A stretch of 7,735 bases of DNA from an uncultured Sphingobium sp. Its GTDB lineage: Bacteria; Pseudomonadota; Alphaproteobacteria; Sphingomonadales; Sphingomonadaceae. The stretch lies in the NCBI GenBank assembly GCA_946479185.1, contig CAMLFF010000148.1:1-7735 (forward strand), read 5' to 3'. The stretch's first letter is position 1; each line of letters begins with the position of its first letter. Shown here in pieces: positions 1 through 6,396 of the stretch. The notes beneath the pieces were generated by a model. It searched no databases. It was not told the DNA's origin and saw only the letters and a list, made by a program, of their open reading frames with translations. A program made the position numbers and the translations under genes.

Positions 1-28
1 GCAATGCGAGTATTCGTGCAAAGCGCAC
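1..28 (-). CDS. Probable 5' end of a gene running off the left edge (9 codons visible)
   Basis: On the minus strand a GTG codon at 28-26 opens a frame reading (M)RFARILAL before the window ends. It is preceded by a strong Shine-Dalgarno sequence, AAGGGAGGT (complement of 34-42), five bases from the GTG. An in-frame TAA (complement of 41-43) just upstream excludes a longer N-terminus, so GTG is the natural start. A basic residue followed by a hydrophobic run would suit a signal peptide or membrane anchor, but nine codons cannot establish that. The gene lies 91 bp downstream of the epimerase stop on the same strand and could belong to the same transcript. The family cannot be recognised. The call rests only on the ribosome binding site and the open frame. 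Confidence 0.45.
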
Positions 29-119
29 GCAACACCTCCCTTAAATGGGGTCCAAACCGGCCCAGGTCACGCCTGCGGCGCTAGCTCGACCAACCGACTG
101 GCCATTGGCACAGTTAGTG

Positions 120-1139
120 TCAAGCTGGTAAAGCTTTGGTTATAAGCGGATCACCCCATAAAGTTCCCGGGCTCAGCAAACCGTCCGAAACCGGCAACGC
201 TCCGTCTCTGTCACGGTCGAGGAGTAGCGCTCCGTCGAGGTCCACCCAATCTGCAAGCTGCGCAAGCAGGAAGGCAGGCGCGATGCCGAGCGAACTCGCC
301 AGCATGCAACCGACCATGATCTTGAGCCCACGCGCCTTGGCCTCATGCGCCATTGCCAGTGCTTCTGTCAGACCACCGGCTTTATCCAACTTGATGTTGA
401 TTGCCTGATAGCCGCCAAGCCGATCGAAATCGGCGAGGCTCTGGCAGCTCTCATCTGCACAAAGCGGTATCGGCATGTTCGCCAAGCCAGCCAAAGCCTC
501 ATCGGCCCGCGCGGGGAGCGGTTGCTCAATCAGCGATACGCCATGGGCTGCGAGGGCGCTGGCTTCCGCAATCAAATCGAAACCCGCCCAGCCCTCATTG
601 GCATCCACAATCAGCTGCGCATCTGGCGCACCCGCGCGCACAGCAGCGATGCGGGCACGATCGCCCTCGCCAGTCAGCTTGCATTTGAGCAGGGTAAAGC
701 CCCTCGCCCGCACGCGCTCCGCAGCCTGCGCCATCGCATCTGGCGTATCGAGGCTGATCGTATAAGCCGTGCGCGCTGGCAATGGCTCCGCAAGACCAGC
801 TAACTGCCATACAGGAACGCCCTGCTGCCGGGCCTCAAGGTCCCACAAGGCGCAATCGAGCGCATTACGCGCCGCGCCGGGTGGCATCAGAGTGCGAAGC
901 TGCTCGCGATCAAACGCCCCAGGCTGCCCGGCAGTAGCGTTGATCGCGTCCGCACAATCCTGCGCGGTTTCGCCATGATAATAGATGGGCGTGCCTTCAC
1001 CCCGGCCAACATGCGTGCCATCGCTCAGCGTGCAAAGCACCACATCGACGAAGGTTTTCGCGCCACGGCTGATCGTGAACGAATCGCGCACGGGAAAGCG
1101 CTCGACAACCACGGACTCCAACCGAACGGCACCAGTCAT
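120..1139 (-). CDS. Dipeptide epimerase (L-Ala-D/L-Glu epimerase-like), enolase superfamily
   Basis: Cytoplasmic enzyme that epimerises the alpha carbon of a dipeptide, classically L-Ala-D/L-Glu in murein peptide recycling. The protein has 339 residues from ATG at 1139, the usual family length. An N-terminal capping domain (about 1-115) precedes a TIM barrel. The barrel shows the muconate-lactonising-subgroup residues: KCK at 152-154 and KLDK at 250-253 (the two acid/base lysines), and metal ligands D179 in VDANEGW, E205 in EQP and D229 in ADES. The C-terminal DLDGALLL (D300, D302) matches the DxD motif that binds the substrate ammonium group in known dipeptide epimerases, which favours this role over cycloisomerase. 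No signal peptide is present. The start lies 21 bp after the phaZ stop. An in-frame TTG at 1157 would add six residues; ATG is preferred, although its ribosome binding site is weak (GGAT), so translation is probably coupled to phaZ. The exact dipeptide specificity cannot be read from sequence. Confidence 0.93.
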   Translation of the reverse strand: MTGAVRLESVVVERFPVRDSFTISRGAKTFVDVVLCTLSDGTHVGRGEGTPIYYHGETAQDCADAINATAGQPGAFDREQLRTLMPPGAARNALDCALWDLEARQQGVPVWQLAGLAEPLPARTAYTISLDTPDAMAQAAERVRARGFTLLKCKLTGEGDRARIAAVRAGAPDAQLIVDANEGWAGFDLIAEASALAAHGVSLIEQPLPARADEALAGLANMPIPLCADESCQSLADFDRLGGYQAINIKLDKAGGLTEALAMAHEAKARGLKIMVGCMLASSLGIAPAFLLAQLADWVDLDGALLLDRDRDGALPVSDGLLSPGTLWGDPLITKALPA

Positions 1140-1160
1140 CTGAGGATCATCCAACAAAGA

Positions 1161-2396
1161 TCAGGCGGACGGGCGGGTCGCGTGGCGCGCAATCCATTGC
1201 TCGACCACCGGCGCCACTCTGTTCCGCCATTTGGAGCCGTTGAAGATTCCATAATGGCCGACATCCTCGGCAAGATAATATTGCTTCATCTCATCAGGCA
1301 GGTTCGTGGAAATCTTGAGCGCCGCGCTGGTCTGGCCGATGCCAGAGATGTCGTCATTCTCACCTTCCACCGCAAGCAGAGCCACATCCGTGATCGCACC
1401 GGTATCCACGCGTTTGCCACGGTGCATAAACTCGCCCTTGGGCAAGCTGTGCTTTTTGAACACCTCATTGACGGTCTGCAGATAGAATTCCGCCGTCATG
1501 TCGCACACCGAGCGATATTCCTCGTAAAATCGCTTCGTCGAATCGGCGCTATCCTCATCACCCTGCACGAGGTGGCGGAACATCTGCCAATGGCTGATCA
1601 GGTGATTGCCGAGGTTCATCGTCATAAAGCCTGCAAGCTGCATGAAGCCGGGATAGACCATGCGACCAGCGCCAGGATAATTGAACGGCACGGTGGCGAC
1701 GACATTCTGGCGGAACCAGCTCAATGGCCGTTCCTGCGCCAGCTCGTTCACGGCGGTTGGGCCTTCACGCGTGTCGACAGGGCCACCCATCATGGTCAGC
1801 GTGTGCGGGCGGCAGGGATGCTTGTCCGCCGACATGATGCTTGCTGCCGCAAGACAGGGCACGGAGGGCTGGCAGACCGCAAGCATGTGTGCGCCGGGAC
1901 CAATATGTCCGAGCCACTCGATCAGATAGTCGACATAATCGTCCAGATCGAACCCACCATCGGCAAGCGGCACGTCGCGCGCATCGCGCCAATCCGTGAT
2001 GTAAACATCATGGCCGGGCAGCATCCGCTCGACCGTGCCGCGCAGCAGCGTGGCGAAATGGCCGGACATGGGAGCAACGATTAGCAGCTTGGGATCATTG
2101 CCCTTGTGCCCCTGCCGCACGAAATGGCGCAACTGGCCGAAGGGCTTGCGATCCTCGATCACTTCCTCGATCGCAACGCTTTTGCCGTCGATTTCCGTGA
2201 ACGGCAGATCGAATGCAGGCTTGCCGCGCGGCGCAGAGGCGTGGGCAAACACATCCAAAGCGGAGGACAGCATCGGGCCACCGCCAAAATAGGAAAACGG
2301 GTTTGACGGGTTCTGCAGCAATTCTACGCTTGCTGTGGCAACAGCACTCGCACTGGCGAGGAAGCTGCGCTGTAATTCATATGCGTTATATAGCAT
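1161..2396 (-). CDS. phaZ: Intracellular polyhydroxyalkanoate (PHB) depolymerase
   Basis: Hydrolyses stored poly(3-hydroxyalkanoate) in cytoplasmic granules to hydroxyacid monomers and oligomers. The 411 residues are of normal length for the short-chain PhaZ family (Ralstonia PhaZa1 type). It is an alpha/beta hydrolase whose nucleophile elbow carries cysteine in place of serine: AVCQPS, Cys175. Candidate acid and base are Asp348 (GENDD) and His381 (VGHYG). This matches, with an offset of 7-8, the Cys-Asp-His triad I recall for R. eutropha PhaZa1. Other family landmarks are the N-terminus MLYNAYELQR, APMSGHFATLLRGTV (108-122), ITDWRDAR (133-140) and the C-terminal KWRNRVAP. No signal peptide fits an intracellular enzyme. 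ATG at 2396 has a good Shine-Dalgarno, AAGGGG, seven bases upstream. It is the first gene of a unit with the dipeptide epimerase and is divergent from the ABC exporter. No phaC, phaP or phaR is visible here. Confidence 0.96.
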   Translation of the reverse strand: MLYNAYELQRSFLASASAVATASVELLQNPSNPFSYFGGGPMLSSALDVFAHASAPRGKPAFDLPFTEIDGKSVAIEEVIEDRKPFGQLRHFVRQGHKGNDPKLLIVAPMSGHFATLLRGTVERMLPGHDVYITDWRDARDVPLADGGFDLDDYVDYLIEWLGHIGPGAHMLAVCQPSVPCLAAASIMSADKHPCRPHTLTMMGGPVDTREGPTAVNELAQERPLSWFRQNVVATVPFNYPGAGRMVYPGFMQLAGFMTMNLGNHLISHWQMFRHLVQGDEDSADSTKRFYEEYRSVCDMTAEFYLQTVNEVFKKHSLPKGEFMHRGKRVDTGAITDVALLAVEGENDDISGIGQTSAALKISTNLPDEMKQYYLAEDVGHYGIFNGSKWRNRVAPVVEQWIARHATRPSA

Positions 2397-2585
2397 GTGA
2401 CCCCTTGCCTGTGAGGGCGGTTAGACGTGTGATGCTTATAGACCTAAGCTACCTATGTTGCGATGCAATATATGAGCTTTCAATCAGTTCCATTAATAAA
2501 ACGCCCAGACGCGCGCAAAGGTGCGCCAAACGGGGAAAATGTAAAAGCCCTCCCCAAAATTGCAAACATCGTCTAGGGCGCGGGA
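2397..2585. promoter_or_regulatory. Divergent intergenic region between phaZ and the ABC exporter gene
   Basis: These 189 bp must carry the start signals for both divergent genes. The middle (about 2435-2510) is clearly AT-richer than the flanking genes, as expected of promoters. On the minus strand a TTGAAA (complement of 2478-2483) followed 17 bases later by CAACAT is a weak sigma70-like candidate for phaZ. No clear -35/-10 pair was found for the exporter. Ribosome binding sites are visible at both ends: AAGGGG before phaZ and AGGG (2575-2578) before the exporter. Confidence 0.6.
2458..2468. promoter_or_regulatory. TTGC-N3-GCAA palindrome, candidate PhaR-type operator
   Basis: TTGC GAT GCAA is a perfect 11-bp inverted repeat 62 bp upstream of the phaZ start. 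A related TTGCAA half-site lies at 2560-2565, nearer the ABC exporter. PhaR, the PHA-responsive repressor of alphaproteobacteria, is known to bind TGC/GCA inverted repeats of this general layout. The palindrome lies within the weak phaZ promoter candidate, where a repressor could act. Assignment to PhaR is inference; an 11-bp palindrome can occur by chance. Confidence 0.35.
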
Positions 2586-4376
2586 ATGGTTCCCCCTGCG
2601 CGCCAAAATGGCAAAGACGATCGCCCCAAAGGGTCTGATCTTGGCAATTTGAAACTCATCTGGAAGGCCGCGTTGCGCTATCCAGGGCGGCTGGCTGGCG
2701 CAGGCGGCGCACTGCTGACGGCCTCCGTCGCGACATTGGCGATTCCAAGCGGATTCAAGCTGGTTATCGATCGCGGCTTTGCCTCGGGCGATGGCAGCGA
2801 CATTGGCCGCTGGTTCCAATATCTGCTGTTGATCGTCGTGATCCTGAGCTTCGCGACGGCGCTGCGCTTTTATTTCGTCGCCTGGATTGGCGAGCGCGTG
2901 GTGGCTGATCTGCGCATCGATGCGCAGGCCAATCTGCTCCGGCAAGAGCCAGCCTTTTTCGAGCACAACCGGCCCTCTGAAATCGCGTCGCGCATGACGG
3001 CGGATACCGCGGTGATCGAGCAGGTCGTTGGATCGACGGTATCGATTGCGTTGCGGAACATTCTCACCGGGCTTGGCGGGATCGTCTATTTGTTCACACT
3101 GGCGCCACGGCTGACCGCCATGCTGCTATTTGGAATTCCGCTCGTGCTGGGGCCAATCATCTTCATTGGACGGCGGCTGCGGGCCCTCTCGCGCACGAGC
3201 CAGGATCGCCTCGCGGCGGTTGGCAGCATCACGAACGAGGTGCTCTCCGCGATGAAGATCGTGCAGGCCTTCGGGCAGGAAAAGCGCGAGGCTGGGCGCT
3301 TTCAGGAGGCGGTCGAAGATGGCTTTCGCACCGCGCGTCGGCGCATCAGCGTGCGGGCCGGGATGACTGCGACGATCATCTTCGTGGTGTTCGGATCGAT
3401 CACGCTGATCATGTGGCAGGGCGCGCTTGATGTCGCGTCAGGCCGGATGACCGGAGGCAGCATTGCGGCTTTCGTCATCACGGGTGGTTTGGTGGCTGGC
3501 GCGTTGGGCGCCTTGACCGAAGTTTATGGCGATCTGCTGCGGGGCGCAGGCGCGGCGGCGCGACTAAGTGAATTGACGAGCGCTGTGCCCGGCATTCAAC
3601 CGCCCGCCAATCCCTTGCCGATCCCGCAAGCGCATCAGGCGCGTGTGACGTTCGAGGCCGTGTCCTTCCGCTATCCCACACGGCCAGACAGCGCGGCGCT
3701 CAACGACTTTTCGCTTGATGTCGCGCCTGGAGAGACGATCGCGATCGTCGGGCCATCGGGCGCTGGCAAATCGACCCTGCTGCAATTGGTCGAGCGTTTC
3801 TACGATCCCGCTGAGGGCCGGTTGTTGCTCAACGGCGTGGATCTGCGCGATGCGGACCCGGCGGCGGTGCGCGCGATGATCGCGCTGGTGCCACAGGAGA
3901 CGGTGATCTTTGCCGCCAGCGCACGCGATAATCTGCGCTATGGCCGCTGGGACGCGAGCGACGAGGATCTGATGATCGCGGCTCGTGCGGCGAATGCTGC
4001 AGACTTTCTGCTCGATCTTCCCCAAGGTCTCGACACCGAGCTTGGCGAGGCAGGCGCGCGGCTCTCCGGCGGCCAGCGCCAGCGAATCGCCATTGCGCGC
4101 GCGCTGCTCAAAAATGCGCCGTTGCTGCTGCTCGATGAAGCCACCTCGGCGCTCGATGCAGAATCAGAAAAGCTGGTGCAGGATGCACTCACCCATTTGA
4201 TGCGCGACCGCACCACCATCGTGATCGCACATCGCCTGGCGACCGTGCGCGCTGCCGACCGGATTGTGGTGCTGGATCAGGGCCGAATCGTGGAGATCGG
4301 TACGCATGCTGAACTCAACGCGCAAGGCGGTCTGTATGCGCGGCTTGCGGCGTTGCAATTTACCGAGACTGCTTGA
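2586..4376 (+). CDS. ABC exporter half-transporter, MsbA-like (permease fused to ATPase)
   Basis: Inner-membrane ATP-driven exporter of 596 residues that should work as a homodimer. Residues about 23-325 form the type I exporter membrane domain, with hydrophobic segments near 37-60, 79-102, 155-175, 178-196, 260-278 and 290-312, and the coupling-helix region EPAFFEHNRPSEIASR (121-136). Residues about 352-590 are the nucleotide-binding domain: Walker A GPSGAGKST (389-397), Q-loop Q437, signature LSGGQ (493-497), Walker B LLLLDE (513-518) with the catalytic Glu518, D-loop SALD and H-loop His549. All catalytic residues are intact. The best resemblance is to the MsbA-related permease/ATP-binding subfamily common in alphaproteobacteria. 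Substrate is unknown; lipid or amphiphile export is family-based inference. ATG at 2586 has AGGG seven bases upstream. No membrane-fusion or outer-membrane partner is adjacent, so it appears to be a single-gene unit. Confidence 0.94.
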   Translation: MVPPARQNGKDDRPKGSDLGNLKLIWKAALRYPGRLAGAGGALLTASVATLAIPSGFKLVIDRGFASGDGSDIGRWFQYLLLIVVILSFATALRFYFVAWIGERVVADLRIDAQANLLRQEPAFFEHNRPSEIASRMTADTAVIEQVVGSTVSIALRNILTGLGGIVYLFTLAPRLTAMLLFGIPLVLGPIIFIGRRLRALSRTSQDRLAAVGSITNEVLSAMKIVQAFGQEKREAGRFQEAVEDGFRTARRRISVRAGMTATIIFVVFGSITLIMWQGALDVASGRMTGGSIAAFVITGGLVAGALGALTEVYGDLLRGAGAAARLSELTSAVPGIQPPANPLPIPQAHQARVTFEAVSFRYPTRPDSAALNDFSLDVAPGETIAIVGPSGAGKSTLLQLVERFYDPAEGRLLLNGVDLRDADPAAVRAMIALVPQETVIFAASARDNLRYGRWDASDEDLMIAARAANAADFLLDLPQGLDTELGEAGARLSGGQRQRIAIARALLKNAPLLLLDEATSALDAESEKLVQDALTHLMRDRTTIVIAHRLATVRAADRIVVLDQGRIVEIGTHAELNAQGGLYARLAALQFTETA

Positions 4377-4395
4377 AGGCGATGGGCTAGCGACT

Positions 4396-4417
4396 GATCA
4401 GGGGAACGCCTCTGATC
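4396..4417 (+). terminator. Hairpin just after the ABC exporter stop, possible terminator
   Basis: GATCAGGGG (4396-4404) pairs with CCTCTGATC (4409-4417) around the loop AACG, giving a 9-bp stem with one G-T wobble. It begins 19 bases after the exporter stop. No T-run follows (the next bases are TGTCCCCC), so it may be a weak or Rho-assisted terminator or a 3'-end protecting hairpin. Confidence 0.45.
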
Positions 4418-5052
4418 TGTCCCCCGGCTTGGCCGTCCAGCATTGGAAAGATCAGTCATGCAGCCGCGTCCAGAGCCTTGTGAGCTTGGTCATAGGGCAG
4501 GACACAACCGGCCCCGCACGTTCCACTATGCTGATCTGCAAAGCGCGACGATAAGCTGGGACCGGCACCTCGTCTCGCGTCAAGCTTCTGATTGGGACGA
4601 TATGCTGCAACGCCCCGTCTATTCGCTCGGCCCAGCTGTGGCAGCCCCCGGTCATCATCTTGGCCAATGCTTTGAGTGAACGCAGTATAAGGGCTCCTAG
4701 ACGCCGAAACATGCCAATTACAGATCGGCTCTTCTGAGATGCTAAAGCGCAGCCTTGTCCGGTTGACTGCCAACGGCCACACTCGCTCATCATGCGTTCC
4801 CGCCGATCCACACTGCGACGACATCGAAGCGTCACTCAGGACAACGTAGCCAATGTTCGGGAAGACGCTATCGTCCCGACGGCTGTTTTTAGTCATAGTC
4901 ACCACGAACGGCGAAGCTCGAACGCACCATCGCCCGCGTCACTAACGCCTCGACAAGCACCGCGTGCGCCGCCGCGATTGGTACCGGTAGCGAGGATTGT
5001 GGTGCGCCAGCCAAGCTGCGGCAAGCGTACTATCGGTAGCTAGTTCGGCTCG

Positions 5053-5069
5053 GCAGCCAATTCGGCTGC
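5053..5069. repeat. Short perfect inverted repeat in the gene-poor stretch
   Basis: GCAGCC (5053-5058) and GGCTGC (5064-5069) form a perfect 6-bp stem around AATTC. The heptamer TTCGGCT of the right arm also occurs just upstream as a direct copy (5044-5050). There is no T-tract and no neighbouring gene whose end it would serve. Function unknown; it may be chance. Confidence 0.3.
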
Positions 5070-5247
5070 AAGTGGCGCAAAGTCGATCGGTAATGCGATA
5101 TATTGCAGCGTACAACGCGAGGCCGCTGATCTCGCAGGAGGTCCTCCGGTCGTTCACCTCTCGCCCGCCCCATAACTTGAGCCGCTCAGGGAGAGAACAT
5201 AATCGCTCAGAAGCCCGTCAAAAGCCCGCTCGAATCGACGCACCTGG

Positions 5248-5269
5248 GCGCTCGCCCGTCAGGGAGCGC
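5248..5269. repeat. Inverted repeat beside the Ton-operon terminator
   Basis: GCGCTC (5248-5253) and GAGCGC (5264-5269) can form a 6-bp stem with a 10-base loop. In the minus direction it lies immediately beyond the T-run of the intrinsic terminator at 5277-5302, so transcripts that escape the terminator would contain it. It could act as a backup structure, but it has no T-tract of its own. Confidence 0.3.
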
Positions 5270-5276
5270 GGCTAAT

Positions 5277-5302
5277 AAAAAAGGGAGCCGAAGCTCCCTT
5301 TT
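5277..5302 (-). terminator. Intrinsic terminator of the tonB-exbB-exbD-exbD2 operon
   Basis: Read on the minus strand this is GGGAGC-TTCG-GCTCCC followed by six T. The stem is a perfect 6 bp extended by A-T pairs on both sides, closed by a very stable UUCG tetraloop. It lies 59 bases after the exbD2 stop. Because the plus strand also ends in TTTT (5299-5302), it may work in both directions and could stop reading from the left as well. Confidence 0.93.
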
Positions 5303-5361
5303 CCGAATATTCGACTGGTTGAGAGCAAAGTCCTGGCTGATGCCGTGACTTCTATGTCTCT

Positions 5362-5787
5362 TCAGAATGCGCCGCCGTAACGCTCGTTGCCAACGAAGCC
5401 GAGCTTCGTGACCTTGGAGCGCTTGATTGCGGCAAGCACCTCATCCACCACGGCATAGCGTGCGGACTGATCCGGCTCGAACTGAAGTTCGGGCTCTGGG
5501 GTCATCCGGCTCGTCTGCTCCAAATACTGGCGCAGCGTAACCTTATCGACGGGGTTACCGTTCCAGTAGATCAACCCAGCAGGATCGATCGTCAGACGGT
5601 TCTTGACCGCATCAATAACATTCGCCTGATCCGGGGTGGTCTGTGGGAGATCGATCTTCACCGCGTGGGTCTGGATCGGGATAGTGATGATGAACATGAT
5701 GAGCAGAACGAGCATGACGTCGATCAACGGCGTCGTGTTCATTTCCATCATCGGTTCGCCGTCATCGCGGCCGCCACTCATTGCCAT
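5362..5787 (-). CDS. exbD2: Second ExbD/TolR-family proton-channel subunit
   Basis: ExbD-type subunit of the ExbB-ExbD proton motor, 141 residues, the usual family length. A short cytoplasmic N-terminus (1-19) leads to a single membrane helix (about 20-38) with the family motif NTTPLIDVMLVLLIMF. Asp23 corresponds to the proton-carrying Asp25 of E. coli ExbD. The rest is a periplasmic domain, with the usual hydrophobic beta strand near the C-terminus (KVTKLGFVGN). Unlike the upstream paralogue it contains no cysteine. The start lies 25 bp after the exbD stop, with AGGAG (complement of 5797-5801) nine bases upstream. It is the last gene of the operon. TolR is a possible alternative, but a Tol cluster would carry tolA/tolB and not tonB. 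Two consecutive exbD genes after tonB and exbB are known from Xanthomonas and are common in sphingomonads. Confidence 0.92.
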   Translation of the reverse strand: MAMSGGRDDGEPMMEMNTTPLIDVMLVLLIMFIITIPIQTHAVKIDLPQTTPDQANVIDAVKNRLTIDPAGLIYWNGNPVDKVTLRQYLEQTSRMTPEPELQFEPDQSARYAVVDEVLAAIKRSKVTKLGFVGNERYGGAF

Positions 5788-5812
5788 CTAACTGGTCTCC
5801 TAAATCTGGGCG

Positions 5813-6298
5813 TCAGAGGCGACGAACGGAGATCGAACCCGGCTCAGGCTCGGAGATAAATCCGACCTTAGGGTAACCTGCGCGCTGCATCGTGAAGATC
5901 GTACCACCGATGCAACGGTAAGGCGTATCGATATCCGCACGAATATGCGCTTCTGGCAGATCGTCCGGGTTCATATTTTCAACGCCACCGGCCTTTTTGA
6001 TATCCGCTTCGAGCTTTTTGACAGCGCGGTTGAGAAGATCACTCGCGCTCACCTTGGTGAGGTTCCAGTAAACTTCGCAATTACCATCCACTGCGCGCAC
6101 CGTGAGCGAAACATTCTCAGGCTTGGTGGTGGTGGGTTCGAAGGCGATTTTCGGAAGTCTCACTTCAACAGTCTGCACAACCACCGGGATCGCGATCAGA
6201 AAGATGATGAGAAGCACCAGCATGACGTCCACGAGAGGGGTCGTGTTGATGTCCGACATTGGGGCGTCATCACCACCGCCCCCAGAGCTCATTGCCAT
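5813..6298 (-). CDS. exbD: ExbD proton-channel subunit of the Ton system (first paralogue)
   Basis: 161 residues, about 20 longer than typical ExbD. A Gly-rich cytoplasmic N-terminus (SSGGGGDD) precedes one membrane helix at about 22-42 with the motif NTTPLVDVMLVLLIIF. Asp24 is the conserved protonatable residue. The periplasmic domain contains an additional charged segment (about 91-116, Lys/Glu-rich then NMNPDD) and ends in a Ser/Val/Arg tail. It has two periplasmic cysteines, Cys74 and Cys129, absent from ExbD2, which could form a disulfide. ATG at 6298 has AGGAT (complement of 6307-6311) upstream. A 98-bp spacer with strong hairpins separates it from exbB, whereas exbD2 follows only 25 bp downstream. 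It probably works together with ExbD2 in the same ExbB ring, or the two serve alternative complexes; the sequence does not decide this. Confidence 0.92.
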   Translation of the reverse strand: MAMSSGGGGDDAPMSDINTTPLVDVMLVLLIIFLIAIPVVVQTVEVRLPKIAFEPTTTKPENVSLTVRAVDGNCEVYWNLTKVSASDLLNRAVKKLEADIKKAGGVENMNPDDLPEAHIRADIDTPYRCIGGTIFTMQRAGYPKVGFISEPEPGSISVRRL

Positions 6299-6321
6299 CG
6301 ATCAAAATCCTAACTCTTAGC

Positions 6322-6340
6322 TGGAAGCAACATGCTTCCA
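6322..6340. repeat. Small perfect hairpin in the exbB-exbD spacer
   Basis: TGGAAGC (6322-6328) and GCTTCCA (6334-6340) form a perfect 7-bp stem around a 5-base loop. In the transcript it lies about 24 bases before the exbD start and just before its ribosome binding site, so it could influence exbD translation. Confidence 0.5.
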
Positions 6341-6352
6341 TTGGAGAGGAGG

Positions 6353-6382
6353 CGCGGCGGGCGTTTTAACGGACCCGCCGCG
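6353..6382. repeat. Strong GC-rich hairpin in the exbB-exbD spacer
   Basis: CGCGGCGGG (6353-6361) pairs perfectly with CCCGCCGCG (6374-6382). The interior can add CGT/ACG pairs (6362-6364 with 6369-6371) across a two-base bulge, giving about 12 pairs with a 4-base loop. It starts 14 bases after the exbB stop on the minus strand. No T-run follows, so it is not a classical terminator. A 3'-stabilising, processing or partial-attenuation element is the best reading. Confidence 0.7.
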
Positions 6383-6396
6383 TTGTCTCCGTGTGA

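Larger units (their letters stand above)
4418..5276. other. Gene-poor stretch of about 860 bp, no supported gene
   Basis: No reading frame here has a convincing ribosome binding site, recognisable domain or plausible amino-acid composition. The longest open frames overlap one another on the minus strand (4452-4835 and 4456-4905) in different frames. One of them contains short protein-like runs (for example LGALILRSLKALAKMM, complement of about 4660-4710), which could be remnants of a decayed gene, but I cannot name a family. Several small inverted repeats are present (5053-5069, 5139-5149, 5248-5269). I saw no tRNA-like fold and no terminal inverted repeats of an insertion sequence. The stretch separates the convergent exporter gene and Ton operon. 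Confidence 0.6.

Noticed and set aside
15..29. CGTGC-N5-GCACG inverted repeat at the left edge
   Set aside because: The stem has only 5 bp, lies within the start region of the left-edge gene and has no T-run; treated as chance.
975..2084. Long plus-strand open frame (369 codons) opposite phaZ and the epimerase
   Set aside because: It is antisense to two firmly identified enzymes, and its His/Arg-rich composition is typical of a shadow frame in GC-rich DNA.
2493..2966. Minus-strand open frame over the start of the ABC exporter
   Set aside because: It lies antisense to the conserved membrane domain and has no domain of its own.
4452..4905. Two overlapping minus-strand open frames of 127 and 149 codons in the gene-poor stretch
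   Set aside because: They overlap in different frames, lack ribosome binding sites, have odd Arg/Ser-rich composition and no recognisable domain. Short protein-like runs were noted but no family could be named, so neither a gene nor a pseudogene is called.
5139..5149. GGAGG-T-CCTCC palindrome, resembling a strong ribosome binding site
   Set aside because: No convincing open frame follows at a suitable distance on either strand; a one-base loop cannot form a hairpin. Mentioned only in the description of the gene-poor stretch.
5053..5275. Possible tRNA or other structured RNA in the gene-poor stretch
   Set aside because: CGAATC and GTTCG strings were seen, but no acceptor stem, anticodon arm or T-arm could be assembled around them.
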